Source: CBDFNC01 sp965249895
GTDB lineage: Bacteria; Pseudomonadota; Gammaproteobacteria; Enterobacterales; CBDFNC01
Length of the DNA stretch: 64,000 bases
Assembly (NCBI GenBank): GCA_965249895.1
Contig: CBDFNC010000004.1
Coordinates: 868,001-932,000, forward strand
Direction: 5' to 3'
The notes under the pieces were generated by a model. It worked only from the letters and a program-made list of their open reading frames with translations, was not told the DNA's origin and made no database searches. The number at the start of each line of letters is the position of its first letter. Position 1 is the stretch's first letter. Of this stretch, positions 19,601-27,691 are shown piece after piece. A program made the translations under genes and the position numbers.

Positions 19601-22600
19601 GCACCTGTTGCCAGCGTGCCGCCGGTTGGGTCGGCGACAGAGGTAACCAGGCCGCGCCTGCTTTCAAAATCCCCACCAGGGACACGATAAAGCCACGATT
19701 ACGCTCGGCCAGAATTGCCACCACGTCATCCGGACCGACTCCGGTTTGCTGGAGGCTGGCCGCCACCTGGCTCGACAAACCATCCAGCTCAGCAAAGGTC
19801 ATTTCTCCCTGGTCGTCACTCACGACAATCGACTCGGGTTTGCTTTGTACCTGTTCGGCAAAGCGGTTCAGCCAGCTGTCCGCCAGTCCATAGTCCGCTG
19901 ACAGACTTTCCACCTGCGCCAGTTCGTCCCGCTCCGTCTGGTCCAGTAATTGAAGATTACACAACCGGGTATCGGGTTGTGACACCATGACGTCAAGCAA
20001 ATGAATATAATGGCGAATGAGTTGCCCAATACTTCCCGGTTTAAACAGGGCCGTACAATATTCAAAACTACCCGACAAAGCGCCCGCCTCTTCGGTCATA
20101 TCCAGGGTCAGGTCAAACTTGGCGGTGGTATTTTTATCCTTCAGCGCGGTCAGGGTCAGCCTATCCAATTCAAGGCTTTGTTTACCTACCGCCGCTTGTT
20201 GCAGGTTAAACATCACCTGAAACAGCGGGCTGTAGCTCAGGTCCCGCGGTACGTTTAACTCTTCCACCAGTTTTTCAAACGGGATTTCCTGATGAGCCTG
20301 AGCCGCTATCGCCTTTGCTTTGGTCTGATTTAGCAATGAAAGTAGGCTGTCGCTACCACTCAAGCTCAAGGCCATCACTTGGGTATTGATAAAGCAGCCA
20401 ACAAGACCTTCAGTTTCGCCATGGGTCCGGTTCGCGATGGGAACGCCAACTCGAACTTCCTGCTGACCGCTGTATTTCGCCAGCAATACCTGGAAGCAAG
20501 CCAGCATGAACTGGAACAGAGTAAAACCCTGCTTACGAGAGAAACTTTGTACCTGCAAACTAAGTTCATCTGGTAACACAAAAGCAATACTGTCCCCGGC
20601 AAAGCTTTGTGCTGCCGGACGGGCATAGTCGTAAGGCAACTCCAACACCGGGTGCTGCTCTCCCAGCTCCCCACGCCAATACGCCAACTGCAACTCCAAC
20701 ACTTCGCCTTGTAACCACTCCCGTTGCCACACCGCGTAATCCACATACTGCACGTCCAGTACCGGCCATTGCGGCGCATATCCCGACAACCGACTTGAGT
20801 ACGCCTGCGACATCTCCTCAATCAACAGCTGCCCCGACCATTCATCCCCTATGATGTGATGCAACGCGTACAGTAATACATGCTCACCTTCGTTCAGTTT
20901 CACCAACCGAGCACGGAATAAAGGGGCCTGGCTTAAATCAAAAACCTCCCTCGCATTCCCCTCAATCAGCGTTGCCAGTTGTCCCTCTTTTGTCGCTGAC
21001 TCACTCAGGTCGTCATACCCCAAGCTAAATGCCTGCGCCTCATCTATGCACTGGTACGACTCCCCTGCTTCTACCACAATTCGCGTACGCAAGGCTTCAT
21101 GTCGCTCCACTAAATCGCTAAAACTCTGCTCAAGGGCCTTCACATCCAACTGACCTTCAAGCTTCAATGCCCCCGGCATCAGGTAGGTTTGCCCTCCTTC
21201 CAGTTGTTCCAACATCCACATACGCTGTTGAGCAAATGACAAGGGCATTCGGTCACTGCGCGGTACTTTAACCAGCGCTGGCAAGCGACTTTCCTCGCTC
21301 TCCTCCAGCGCCTGAGCTTGGCTCATTAACGTGGGCGTTTCAAACACCGAGATTAAGCTCAGCTGCTTACCCATCTGGCGCTCAATCTGACTCACCAATC
21401 GGGTGGCCAGCAGCGAATGTCCGCCCAACTCGAAGAAGTTGTCCGTGCGCCCTACCTGCTCCACCTGCAACAACTCCTGCCAGATGACCGCCAACCGGTA
21501 CTCCGTCTCCGTCTCCGGTGCCTGGTATTGTTTTTGTACTGCGCTGAAGTCCGGTGCCGGCAATGCCTTGCGGTCCACCTTGCCGTTGCTGCTCAATGGC
21601 AGTTGCGCCAGCCTCACTATCAGCGACGGCACCATGTAACCCGGTAGCACCTCACTCAGCTGTTGTTTTAGCTCACTATCCGCTGCCGCGTCTCCACTGA
21701 TGTACGCCACCAGGTGTTGCGAGCTTCCTACTTCACTGGCCGTCACCACCGCCTGCTTAACCCCGCCCTGTTTCTCCAGCGCCGCTTCTATTTCGCCCAG
21801 CTCAATGCGTTGGCCCCGTATCTTCACCTGGAAGTCCTTGCGCCCTATGTATTCCAGCTGGCCATCTGCCCCACGTTTTACCAAGTCGCCCGTCAGGTAT
21901 AACCGCTCACCCTTATCGCTAAACGGATTGGGTACAAACAACGCTGCCGTTTTACCCGGCTCTTCTCGGTAGCCCCGGCCTACGCCAACACCACCTACTG
22001 CCAGCTCGCCCACCACACCTGTGGGGACACGGTTAAGCGCATCATCCACCACATACAGGGACGCATTCGCCGTTGGTAAACCGATAGGCATGTTCACCAC
22101 GCTTTCATCGGGGGCTGCATACAAAGGCGCAAACGCCACGTCATCAGCACATTCCGCCGGGCCATATGCGTTCATCAAAGGAATATGGGGGTAGTGACTA
22201 AACCAGCTGGTTGCCAGGGCTGGCGGTAACGCTTCACCCGTGGGTAAGACCCAGCGCAGTGAAGTCAGTGTGTCTGTCTCGGTTTCCAACACAGCTTGCA
22301 ACAACGAAGGCACCAGCTCCGTGATGGTCACTCCTTGTTGATTCAGGCTGGCCGTTAACCCCTGCGGGTCTCGCACCGTTTCTTCATCGACTATGTGTAC
22401 CCGGCAGCCCAGGATAGGCGCCGTCAGCATCTGCCACACACAGATATCGAAACACTGGCCCGCGGTTTGGGCGATAACATCCGTCTCACTCAAACCCAGC
22501 GGCGTTACCTTGGCCAGCATATTGTTGAGCATCCCTTCCCGGCTCACCATCACCCCTTTCGGCGTACCTGTTGAGCCCGAGGTAAACAGTACATAGGCCA

Positions 22601-24533
22601 GCTGCCCCGGTTGCTCTGTCACCTGGGTGTATTCCCCTTTGCCTGCCAGCAAGGATTGGTAATTCAATACAGGTGCACCCTTGGGTAACGCTTGCTCGAC
22701 CTCTGCTAGGTGTTGCTCATCCGCCAGCACGGCTTTCACTTGCGCTCCGTCCAGCACCTGTTGCCAGCGTGCCGCCGGTTGGGTCGGCGACAGAGGTAAC
22801 CAGGCCGCGCCTGCTTTCAAAATCCCCACCAGGGACACGATAAAGCCACGGTTACGCTCGGCCAGAATTGCCACCACGTCATCCGGACCGACTCCGGTTT
22901 GCTGGAGGCTGGCCGCCACCTGGCTCGACAAACCATCCAGCTCAGCAAAGGTCATTTCTCCCTGGTCGTCACTCACGACAATCGACTCGGGTTTGCTTTG
23001 TACCTGTTCGGCAAAGCGGTTCAGCCAGCTGTCCGCCAGACCATAGTCCGCGGTCAGGCTTTCCACCTGCGCCAGTTCGTCCCGCTCCGTCTGGTCCAGT
23101 AATTGAAGATTACACAACCGGGTATCGGGTTGAGACACCATGACTTCAAGAAGGTGAATATAATGGCGAATGATTTTCGTTATCGTATCAGGTTTAAACA
23201 AAGCGGTGCCATATTGTATCGAACCGCTGAAACCACCACCTTCGGTATGTATATTTAGCGCCAAATCGCACTTGGCTCCTGGGTCGGGTTCCATCACGCT
23301 TGTCAGTCTAGCGCCAGGTAATTTTAGTTCGTCGCCGGGCAACCCAGTTATCATTTCGCTCTGAAAGTTAAACATCACCTGAAATAGTGGATTTCGGCTT
23401 GTATCTCTCTCTTCTTCGAGCTTTTCAACTAAAAGATCGAATGGCAGATCCTGATAGTTCTGCGCATTAGCAACATCAGTTATTAGCTTTTCTATAAGTT
23501 GAGAACAAGTTAAATTTCCATCCAATGCCGCGCGGAACACTTGAGTATTGATAAAGCACCCCACCAAATCTTCAACCTCAATTCGATGTCGATTTGCATT
23601 GGGTACTCCGACCAAAAAATTATTCTGGCGACTATAGCGCCACAGCAACACCTGCCATACGGCCATAAATAAAGCAAAAGGGCTGGTATTTTGCTGCTGG
23701 CACATTAACCGAACGTCCGCAGCCAGTTGCTGAGGCAGGTCAAAAACCTCCCGCCCTCCTTCACTTGACTGTACAACTGGTCTGGGGAAGTCCGTCATCA
23801 AATCTATCGAAAACGGACAACCAGACACATATCCCTTCCAGTACTTCAACTGTTCATCAAGCCGCTCACCTGCCAACCATTTTTTTTGCCATACTGCGTA
23901 ATCAGCATACTGGATGGGCAAAACCGCTAGTTCTGGTTGCTTGTTTCCATACGCTGCATGATAACAAGCAGAAAAATCCCGCAGTAGAGTGCCCATGGTC
24001 CAGGCATCGGTAACAATATGATGCAGGCTTAGTAACAAAAAGGCGCTATCACCGGCCTGCCTGATGATGGATACACGTATGGGTATTTCCAAACTTAGAT
24101 CAAACGGTCGTTCAGACTCCTGTTGTATCCAGTCATCGAGTTGAGCACTTTGGTGTTTTGCCGGTAAGTGTCCGATGTCAATTAATTGGATTTCGACCTG
24201 CTGTTCAGATACTCGCTGGAGAGGCTCGGATCCCTCCTGCTTAAACGTGCTCGCTAAAACTTGGTGGCGTTCTATCAATAATTGGAACGCACGCTGAAAG
24301 CAAGGAACACTAATCTCACCTGTCACCTTAAACACGCACAGAGAGTTGTACGCTGTGCTTTTAGGGTCCAATTGCTGCAAGAACCACAACCTTTGCTGGG
24401 TGTAAGATAAAGGCGCTGCGCCCCTATCGTTACGTGCCGATATACTTTCCGTTCCGGCATTAAAGCCTTGAACTTCAAGCGCTTTAGCTAATAAGTCATC
24501 GTCTACATCTGTTAGCAGCAGGTCTAAATCCAT
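16698..24533 (-). CDS. NRPS4: C-A(Dab)-PCP-C-A(Dab)-PCP-C, no module after the last C
   Basis: 2611 residues. It opens with MDLDLLLTDVDD as NRPS5 does, followed by C1 (HHIVTDAWT, about 170), A1 (DIWELTADDK, Dab), PCP1 (about 1040), C2 (HHIIGDEWS, about 1230), A2 (same code, Dab), PCP2 (about 2093) and a third C-type domain with HHIASDDWS at about 2280. The protein ends directly after this in a lysine-rich tail (SKGSKLGKLRKLKTKATL). The last domain closely resembles the one preceding the fused hydroxylase in NRPS2, tail included. As NRPS5 brings its own C domain, the final C here is an orphan that must pair with another protein or serve as a docking interface. The start ATG 24533 follows AAAGGAT, 12 bp after NRPS3. 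Confidence 0.94.
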   Translation of the reverse strand: MDLDLLLTDVDDDLLAKALEVQGFNAGTESISARNDRGAAPLSYTQQRLWFLQQLDPKSTAYNSLCVFKVTGEISVPCFQRAFQLLIERHQVLASTFKQEGSEPLQRVSEQQVEIQLIDIGHLPAKHQSAQLDDWIQQESERPFDLSLEIPIRVSIIRQAGDSAFLLLSLHHIVTDAWTMGTLLRDFSACYHAAYGNKQPELAVLPIQYADYAVWQKKWLAGERLDEQLKYWKGYVSGCPFSIDLMTDFPRPVVQSSEGGREVFDLPQQLAADVRLMCQQQNTSPFALFMAVWQVLLWRYSRQNNFLVGVPNANRHRIEVEDLVGCFINTQVFRAALDGNLTCSQLIEKLITDVANAQNYQDLPFDLLVEKLEEERDTSRNPLFQVMFNFQSEMITGLPGDELKLPGARLTSVMEPDPGAKCDLALNIHTEGGGFSGSIQYGTALFKPDTITKIIRHYIHLLEVMVSQPDTRLCNLQLLDQTERDELAQVESLTADYGLADSWLNRFAEQVQSKPESIVVSDDQGEMTFAELDGLSSQVAASLQQTGVGPDDVVAILAERNRGFIVSLVGILKAGAAWLPLSPTQPAARWQQVLDGAQVKAVLADEQHLAEVEQALPKGAPVLNYQSLLAGKGEYTQVTEQPGQLAYVLFTSGSTGTPKGVMVSREGMLNNMLAKVTPLGLSETDVIAQTAGQCFDICVWQMLTAPILGCRVHIVDEETVRDPQGLTASLNQQGVTITELVPSLLQAVLETETDTLTSLRWVLPTGEALPPALATSWFSHYPHIPLMNAYGPAECADDVAFAPLYAAPDESVVNMPIGLPTANASLYVVDDALNRVPTGVVGELAVGGVGVGRGYREEPGKTAALFVPNPFSDKGERLYLTGDLVKRGADGQLEYIGRKDFQVKIRGQRIELGEIEAALEKQGGVKQAVVTASEVGSSQHLVAYISGDAAADSELKQQLSEVLPGYMVPSLIVRLAQLPLSSNGKVDRKALPAPDFSAVQKQYQAPETETEYRLAVIWQELLQVEQVGRTDNFFELGGHSLLATRLVSQIERQMGKQLSLISVFETPTLMSQAQALEESEESRLPALVKVPRSDRMPLSFAQQRMWMLEQLEGGQTYLMPGALKLEGQLDVKALEQSFSDLVERHEALRTRIVVEAGESYQCIDEAQAFSLGYDDLSESATKEGQLATLIEGNAREVFDLSQAPLFRARLVKLNEGEHVLLYALHHIIGDEWSGQLLIEEMSQAYSSRLSGYAPQWPVLDVQYVDYAVWQREWLQGEVLELQLAYWRGELGEQHPVLELPYDYARPAAQSFAGDSIAFVLPDELSLQVQSFSRKQGFTLFQFMLACFQVLLAKYSGQQEVRVGVPIANRTHGETEGLVGCFINTQVMALSLSGSDSLLSLLNQTKAKAIAAQAHQEIPFEKLVEELNVPRDLSYSPLFQVMFNLQQAAVGKQSLELDRLTLTALKDKNTTAKFDLTLDMTEEAGALSGSFEYCTALFKPGSIGQLIRHYIHLLDVMVSQPDTRLCNLQLLDQTERDELAQVESLSADYGLADSWLNRFAEQVQSKPESIVVSDDQGEMTFAELDGLSSQVAASLQQTGVGPDDVVAILAERNRGFIVSLVGILKAGAAWLPLSPTQPAARWQQVLDGAQVKAVLADEQQLVEAEQALTKGAPVLNYQSLLAGKGEYTQVTEQPGQLAYVLFTSGSTGTPKGVMVSREGMLNNMLAKVTPLGLSETDVIAQTAGQCFDICVWQMLTAPILGCRVHIVDEETVRDPQGLTASLNQQGVTITELVPSLLQAVLETETDTLTSLRWVLPTGEALPPALATSWFSHYPHIPLMNAYGPAECADDVAFAPLYAAPDESVVNMPIGLPTANASLYVVDDALNRVPTGVVGELAVGGVGVGRGYREEPGKTAALFVPNPFSDKGERLYLTGDLVKRGADGQLEYIGRKDFQVKIRGQRIELGEIEAALEKQGGVKQAVVTASEVGSSQHLVAYISGDAAADSELKQQLSEVLPGYMVPSLIVRLAQLPLSSNGKVDRKALPAPDFSAVQKEYQAPETETEYRLAVIWQELLQVEQVGRTDNFFELGGHSLLATRLVSQIERQMNKQLTLKAVFEAPTLMGQARELKESVASQLPKLTRANRSKTMPLSYAQQRLWIVDQLEGVGTAYNMPVLLKISGELQVTALERAIALLIKRHEILRTTYIERNDEPVQIIGEGEEFNLTIHDITELDEQAQQRALIAAEVNTEFDLASSLMLKASLIKQGKNSFILTLVTHHIASDDWSMQVMANDLIQLYSALSQGRTADASELTVQYADFAVWQKQCLQGAYLSRTKAFWRDYMYGAPQVLDLPLDFARVNTQEREGGKVELLIDKRLTQELNELATQHQVSLFMLLLASFNLTLHRTRGLKDIVLGTDLAGRTDSQLERLIGFFINVLPVRIKLDGAISFSELLRQVKVNTLAVFDNQHMPFDLLVDTLKPERNKHYQPIVQSLFVMQNVQKAKVEVPGLEISSLQENESESKFEMATFVSEQDGVIGVNCTYRKALFKEASVQHLMSNYLHILEQLVRKPERLLSQFDVLESKEKNATATKTLKSKGSKLGKLRKLKTKATL
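18200..20000 (-). repeat. third close copy of the Dab A-PCP block (NRPS4 module 2)
   Basis: This A-PCP segment is highly similar to NRPS4 module 1 (offset 3153 bp) and to NRPS5 module 1 (offset 4835 bp), but with scattered substitutions, for instance around 19350-19380 and 19530-19580. Long stretches, including about 18547-18819, translate identically. Boundaries are approximate. Confidence 0.75.
20589..23034 (-). repeat. near-identical module block, copy in NRPS4 module 1
   Basis: Partner of 12601-15046 in NRPS5 at a constant offset. It covers the Dab A domain, the PCP and the first half of the next C domain. Past the block the two C domains take different C-lobes: here the segment containing DELSLQVQSFSRKQGF, in NRPS5 the segment containing SELTGQLTSVCNKLS. 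Confidence 0.85.
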
Positions 24534-24545
24534 TCTTTTTATCCT

Positions 24546-27500
24546 TTACTTCGCTTGTTCTACTGTCTTTTGCTGGCTTTGCATTGCTAGCTGCTTTCTC
24601 GCCTTAGCAACCGCCAATAAATGACCGGGTGCCGATTCAAACTGAACTGCGGCTCTGGCCAAAGCTCGAATATTGCCATGCTCGAACATGATGCCGGGTG
24701 GCAACTCCACCTGAAGCAATTTTCGTATTCTGGAAACAACCTTAATGGCCATCAAGGAGTGACCCCCCATCTCAAAAAAGTCCCATGTGACGCCTACTTC
24801 CTCCACACCTAGAACACTTTTCCAGATAGCCGACAGCATCTCCTCTATTTCATTTTCAGGCGGCACGACCTCCCTTGCCTGTTGCAACAGAGAATCAAGA
24901 GGGGGTAATTGTTTACGATCGATTTTACCGTTCGCTAGCAGAGGCAAGACTGACATAGTGTGGATGTGATGAGGCAGCATATAGTCAGGCAAACGCTCGG
25001 ATAATTGATGCTTGATCTCGTCAAGCTTCACCGACTCACTGTCAACAACTATATAGGCACAAAGTTTTACTAGGCTCGCTTCTCCAAACGGAGCAACAAC
25101 GGCCTGCTTAACGCCGCCAAGCTGGCGCAACACCATCTCGATTTCACTAAGCTCTACCCGGTAGCCACGGATTTTCAGCTGATGGTCGCTTCTGCCGGTA
25201 AGTTCAAGGCCCAGCCCCGGAATATAGCGCGCCAGGTCACCCGTTTTATAATACATTTCCCCGGAAAAAGCGGGCAACTCGACAAAGCTAGTTTCAGTAG
25301 CCTTAGAATTATTCAGGTATCCCTTAGCCACATTGAGACCCGAAATATACAGCTCTCCTTTTTCGCCGCTGGCAGCCAGGTTTCCGTCCTCATTCAGTAC
25401 TATCACCCGATTATTTGCCAGCACCCCATCCAGGGGTAATGTATCGCCATAGTCGGCCTGCGGATCATATTTATGGGTTAACACACCTACCGTTGTTTCA
25501 GTTGGCCCGTAGTGGTTAAAGATAGTAAGGTCAGCCGACATATTACTTATCTTCTGGACCAGCTGAACGTCACTCGCCTCTCCCCCAAGAATTAACAGCT
25601 TGCTCGGAAGCACCTGCTCAGGTTTATCCGCACTCAGCAAAGCCACCAAATGAGACGGAACAAGTTTCACCACATCAACGGAATGTTCGGAAATATATTT
25701 TGCAAACTCATTAGCATCGGTTACCTGATCCTGGCTCAGCACATGTAGACAAGCACCTGATGCCAAGGCGGAAAACAACATTGTATTACCCAAGTCGGCA
25801 GCCAATGTCGCTGTCAGCGCAAAACTCTGATAGTCGGACAATTGCATTTGTTCGCAAGCTGCCAGGGTATAGTTGTTCAGGTTTCGGTGGCTGATTTTTA
25901 CCCCTTTTGGTTTGCCGGTAGACCCGGACGTATAAAGCAGATACGCCAGTTCGCTAGGCTCGTTTTGTAGATCAGTAGTAACCGTCTCCCGCGACAAGGT
26001 ATCCAAATCGATTCGCGTCAGCTCACTATTAAGCACTTGTTCGGAGAAGCTAACGAGCGCGCCTGCGCCAGCATCCGCTAATACGTCGGTAATTCTTTGT
26101 TCAGGCCAGCTAACATCCAGGGGAAGATAGGGTGAACCTGCTTTCCAAGCAGCCAAAATGGCGATCACACTCTCAACGCATCGAGGTAAATATATGCCGA
26201 CGGGCTTCCCTGCGATACTTAGTGAGTCCAACTCGTAGGCCAATCTATCGGACAACTTGTCCAACTCAGCATAGGTGTATTCTTGCTCGCCATGTTTCAA
26301 GGCTGTCTTTTCCGAGGCTCCAGCACTGTTCTGGCGGAACAACTGAAGCAGGTCCTGGTGTTCCCATTTACGTTGCGGTCCTTCCTGTTGAGTGAGAACT
26401 TCCCGCTCTGCTCCTGAAACCAATTCAATCCCACTTAAAACGACAGCATCATTCGCCATCACTGCATCAAGCAGGCTGTGAAATTGGTTTAATAGCCACT
26501 GTATTTGCATCTCATGGTAACAATTCGACGCAAAGTCCAGGGTCAGGGTAATGCCTGCTCCCGTGTCCCTCGCCAATAAGTGCAGTTCGCTAATACGTTT
26601 TGTTGGCGGCTCAATCACGTCAAACTTTAGTTGTCCAGCTGCATCCTGGCCCTGAACTTTTACAAACTCGAAGCCAGATATCTGGGGCCGTTGCGACAAT
26701 TCATGATTGGCAGGCCAGTACTCCTGTGCTTCCAGATACTGGCCAGCAACCGATGCAATGGCGCTCAAGTTAGTCCTAAAGTCCTTGCTCAAATCCACAG
26801 CTACCGCAAACGGCAGGGCTTTACTGAATAGCCCTAAACTATCTTCCAATTCCTCATAGTCTTGTCGGCAATCGTGGTGCCAATTGATAAGGAATCGTTC
26901 TTTGTCGTTTAGCCTGGCGTGCAGACAAGCCCAGCTCGCCAACAATACTTGCTCGAGATCTAACTCTTTGCTAGCTGCAAAATCGACGAGTTTCGACCTC
27001 AGTTCGGCTGGCAAACTGGACTCTACGCGAGCGCGTCGCTGCGCGTCACCTTGTTTTCGATATGCCAACTGCCCAAGTGGGAGTTGCTCCAGCTCTAAAC
27101 CGCTGAAGAAATCTTGGTAGCTTTTCGCATCATCATCCTCGGCAAGCTCGTCTAGCCAAAGCGCAAACTGAGCATATTGGGTCGTATCCTCTCCTAACTC
27201 CTCCCCATTACCACCTTTGTGATAGAGCTCAGACAGCTGCTTAGCAAACGCATCAAAGGTATATGTGTCAAACGTCAAGGCAGGCAAGTGTATCAATAGC
27301 CTGTGCTCGATAGTCGAAACCGCTAACAGCGCTGCGCGGCAACATGCCTCATTATCCAACGTCGTCTCCGGCAATAGATCCTTGCTCAGATCTGCTTTTG
27401 CCCCATCGACAAGTTCATGATGCTGCCACGCGAGATGGTTTTTACTTTTCGCCACTTGTTGCAATGGATAAACCAGACCTGACGACTTGACGAATTCGCT

Positions 27501-27683
27501 GCGCAGGATCTCATGCCTTAATAGCAGCTGTTCCAATGCAATTTTTAACTGATTGCTGTTTAATTCGCCGGCAAGCTTGAGCTCAAAAACGTTATACGTA
27601 TCATTTGTACCTTCATTACGTTTATCAAAAGCTAATTTTTGCTGTGGTGAAAGGCTAACCCCTTCAAATACCTGTTCCATCAT
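24546..27683 (-). CDS. NRPS3: degenerate C/interface-like domain - A(Asp) - PCP
   Basis: A single-module synthetase of 1045 residues. The first 430 residues have condensation-domain length and layout, but where HHxxxDG should stand the sequence reads HLPALTFDTYTFD (about residues 129-141), so the catalytic HH is lost and condensation here is unlikely. The A domain (YTSGSTGKPKG near 585) has code DLTKIGHVGK, an Asp code. The PCP is FFEMGGHSLMAIK near 972. Condensation-like interface domains that seat a beta-hydroxylase next to Asp-loading modules are known from hydroxyaspartate siderophores, and this domain is a candidate. Peptide-bond formation would then be supplied by the orphan C domain ending NRPS2 or NRPS4. 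The start is ATG 27683 or 27680 behind GGAGGG. Confidence 0.93.
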   Translation of the reverse strand: MMEQVFEGVSLSPQQKLAFDKRNEGTNDTYNVFELKLAGELNSNQLKIALEQLLLRHEILRSEFVKSSGLVYPLQQVAKSKNHLAWQHHELVDGAKADLSKDLLPETTLDNEACCRAALLAVSTIEHRLLIHLPALTFDTYTFDAFAKQLSELYHKGGNGEELGEDTTQYAQFALWLDELAEDDDAKSYQDFFSGLELEQLPLGQLAYRKQGDAQRRARVESSLPAELRSKLVDFAASKELDLEQVLLASWACLHARLNDKERFLINWHHDCRQDYEELEDSLGLFSKALPFAVAVDLSKDFRTNLSAIASVAGQYLEAQEYWPANHELSQRPQISGFEFVKVQGQDAAGQLKFDVIEPPTKRISELHLLARDTGAGITLTLDFASNCYHEMQIQWLLNQFHSLLDAVMANDAVVLSGIELVSGAEREVLTQQEGPQRKWEHQDLLQLFRQNSAGASEKTALKHGEQEYTYAELDKLSDRLAYELDSLSIAGKPVGIYLPRCVESVIAILAAWKAGSPYLPLDVSWPEQRITDVLADAGAGALVSFSEQVLNSELTRIDLDTLSRETVTTDLQNEPSELAYLLYTSGSTGKPKGVKISHRNLNNYTLAACEQMQLSDYQSFALTATLAADLGNTMLFSALASGACLHVLSQDQVTDANEFAKYISEHSVDVVKLVPSHLVALLSADKPEQVLPSKLLILGGEASDVQLVQKISNMSADLTIFNHYGPTETTVGVLTHKYDPQADYGDTLPLDGVLANNRVIVLNEDGNLAASGEKGELYISGLNVAKGYLNNSKATETSFVELPAFSGEMYYKTGDLARYIPGLGLELTGRSDHQLKIRGYRVELSEIEMVLRQLGGVKQAVVAPFGEASLVKLCAYIVVDSESVKLDEIKHQLSERLPDYMLPHHIHTMSVLPLLANGKIDRKQLPPLDSLLQQAREVVPPENEIEEMLSAIWKSVLGVEEVGVTWDFFEMGGHSLMAIKVVSRIRKLLQVELPPGIMFEHGNIRALARAAVQFESAPGHLLAVAKARKQLAMQSQQKTVEQAK

Positions 27684-27691
27684 CCCTCCAA

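Noticed and set aside
13415..23143. Many identical plus-strand frames at about 4.8- and 8.0-kb intervals
   Set aside because: They are antisense shadows of the repeated Dab A-PCP blocks and carry no ribosome-binding sites or family features.
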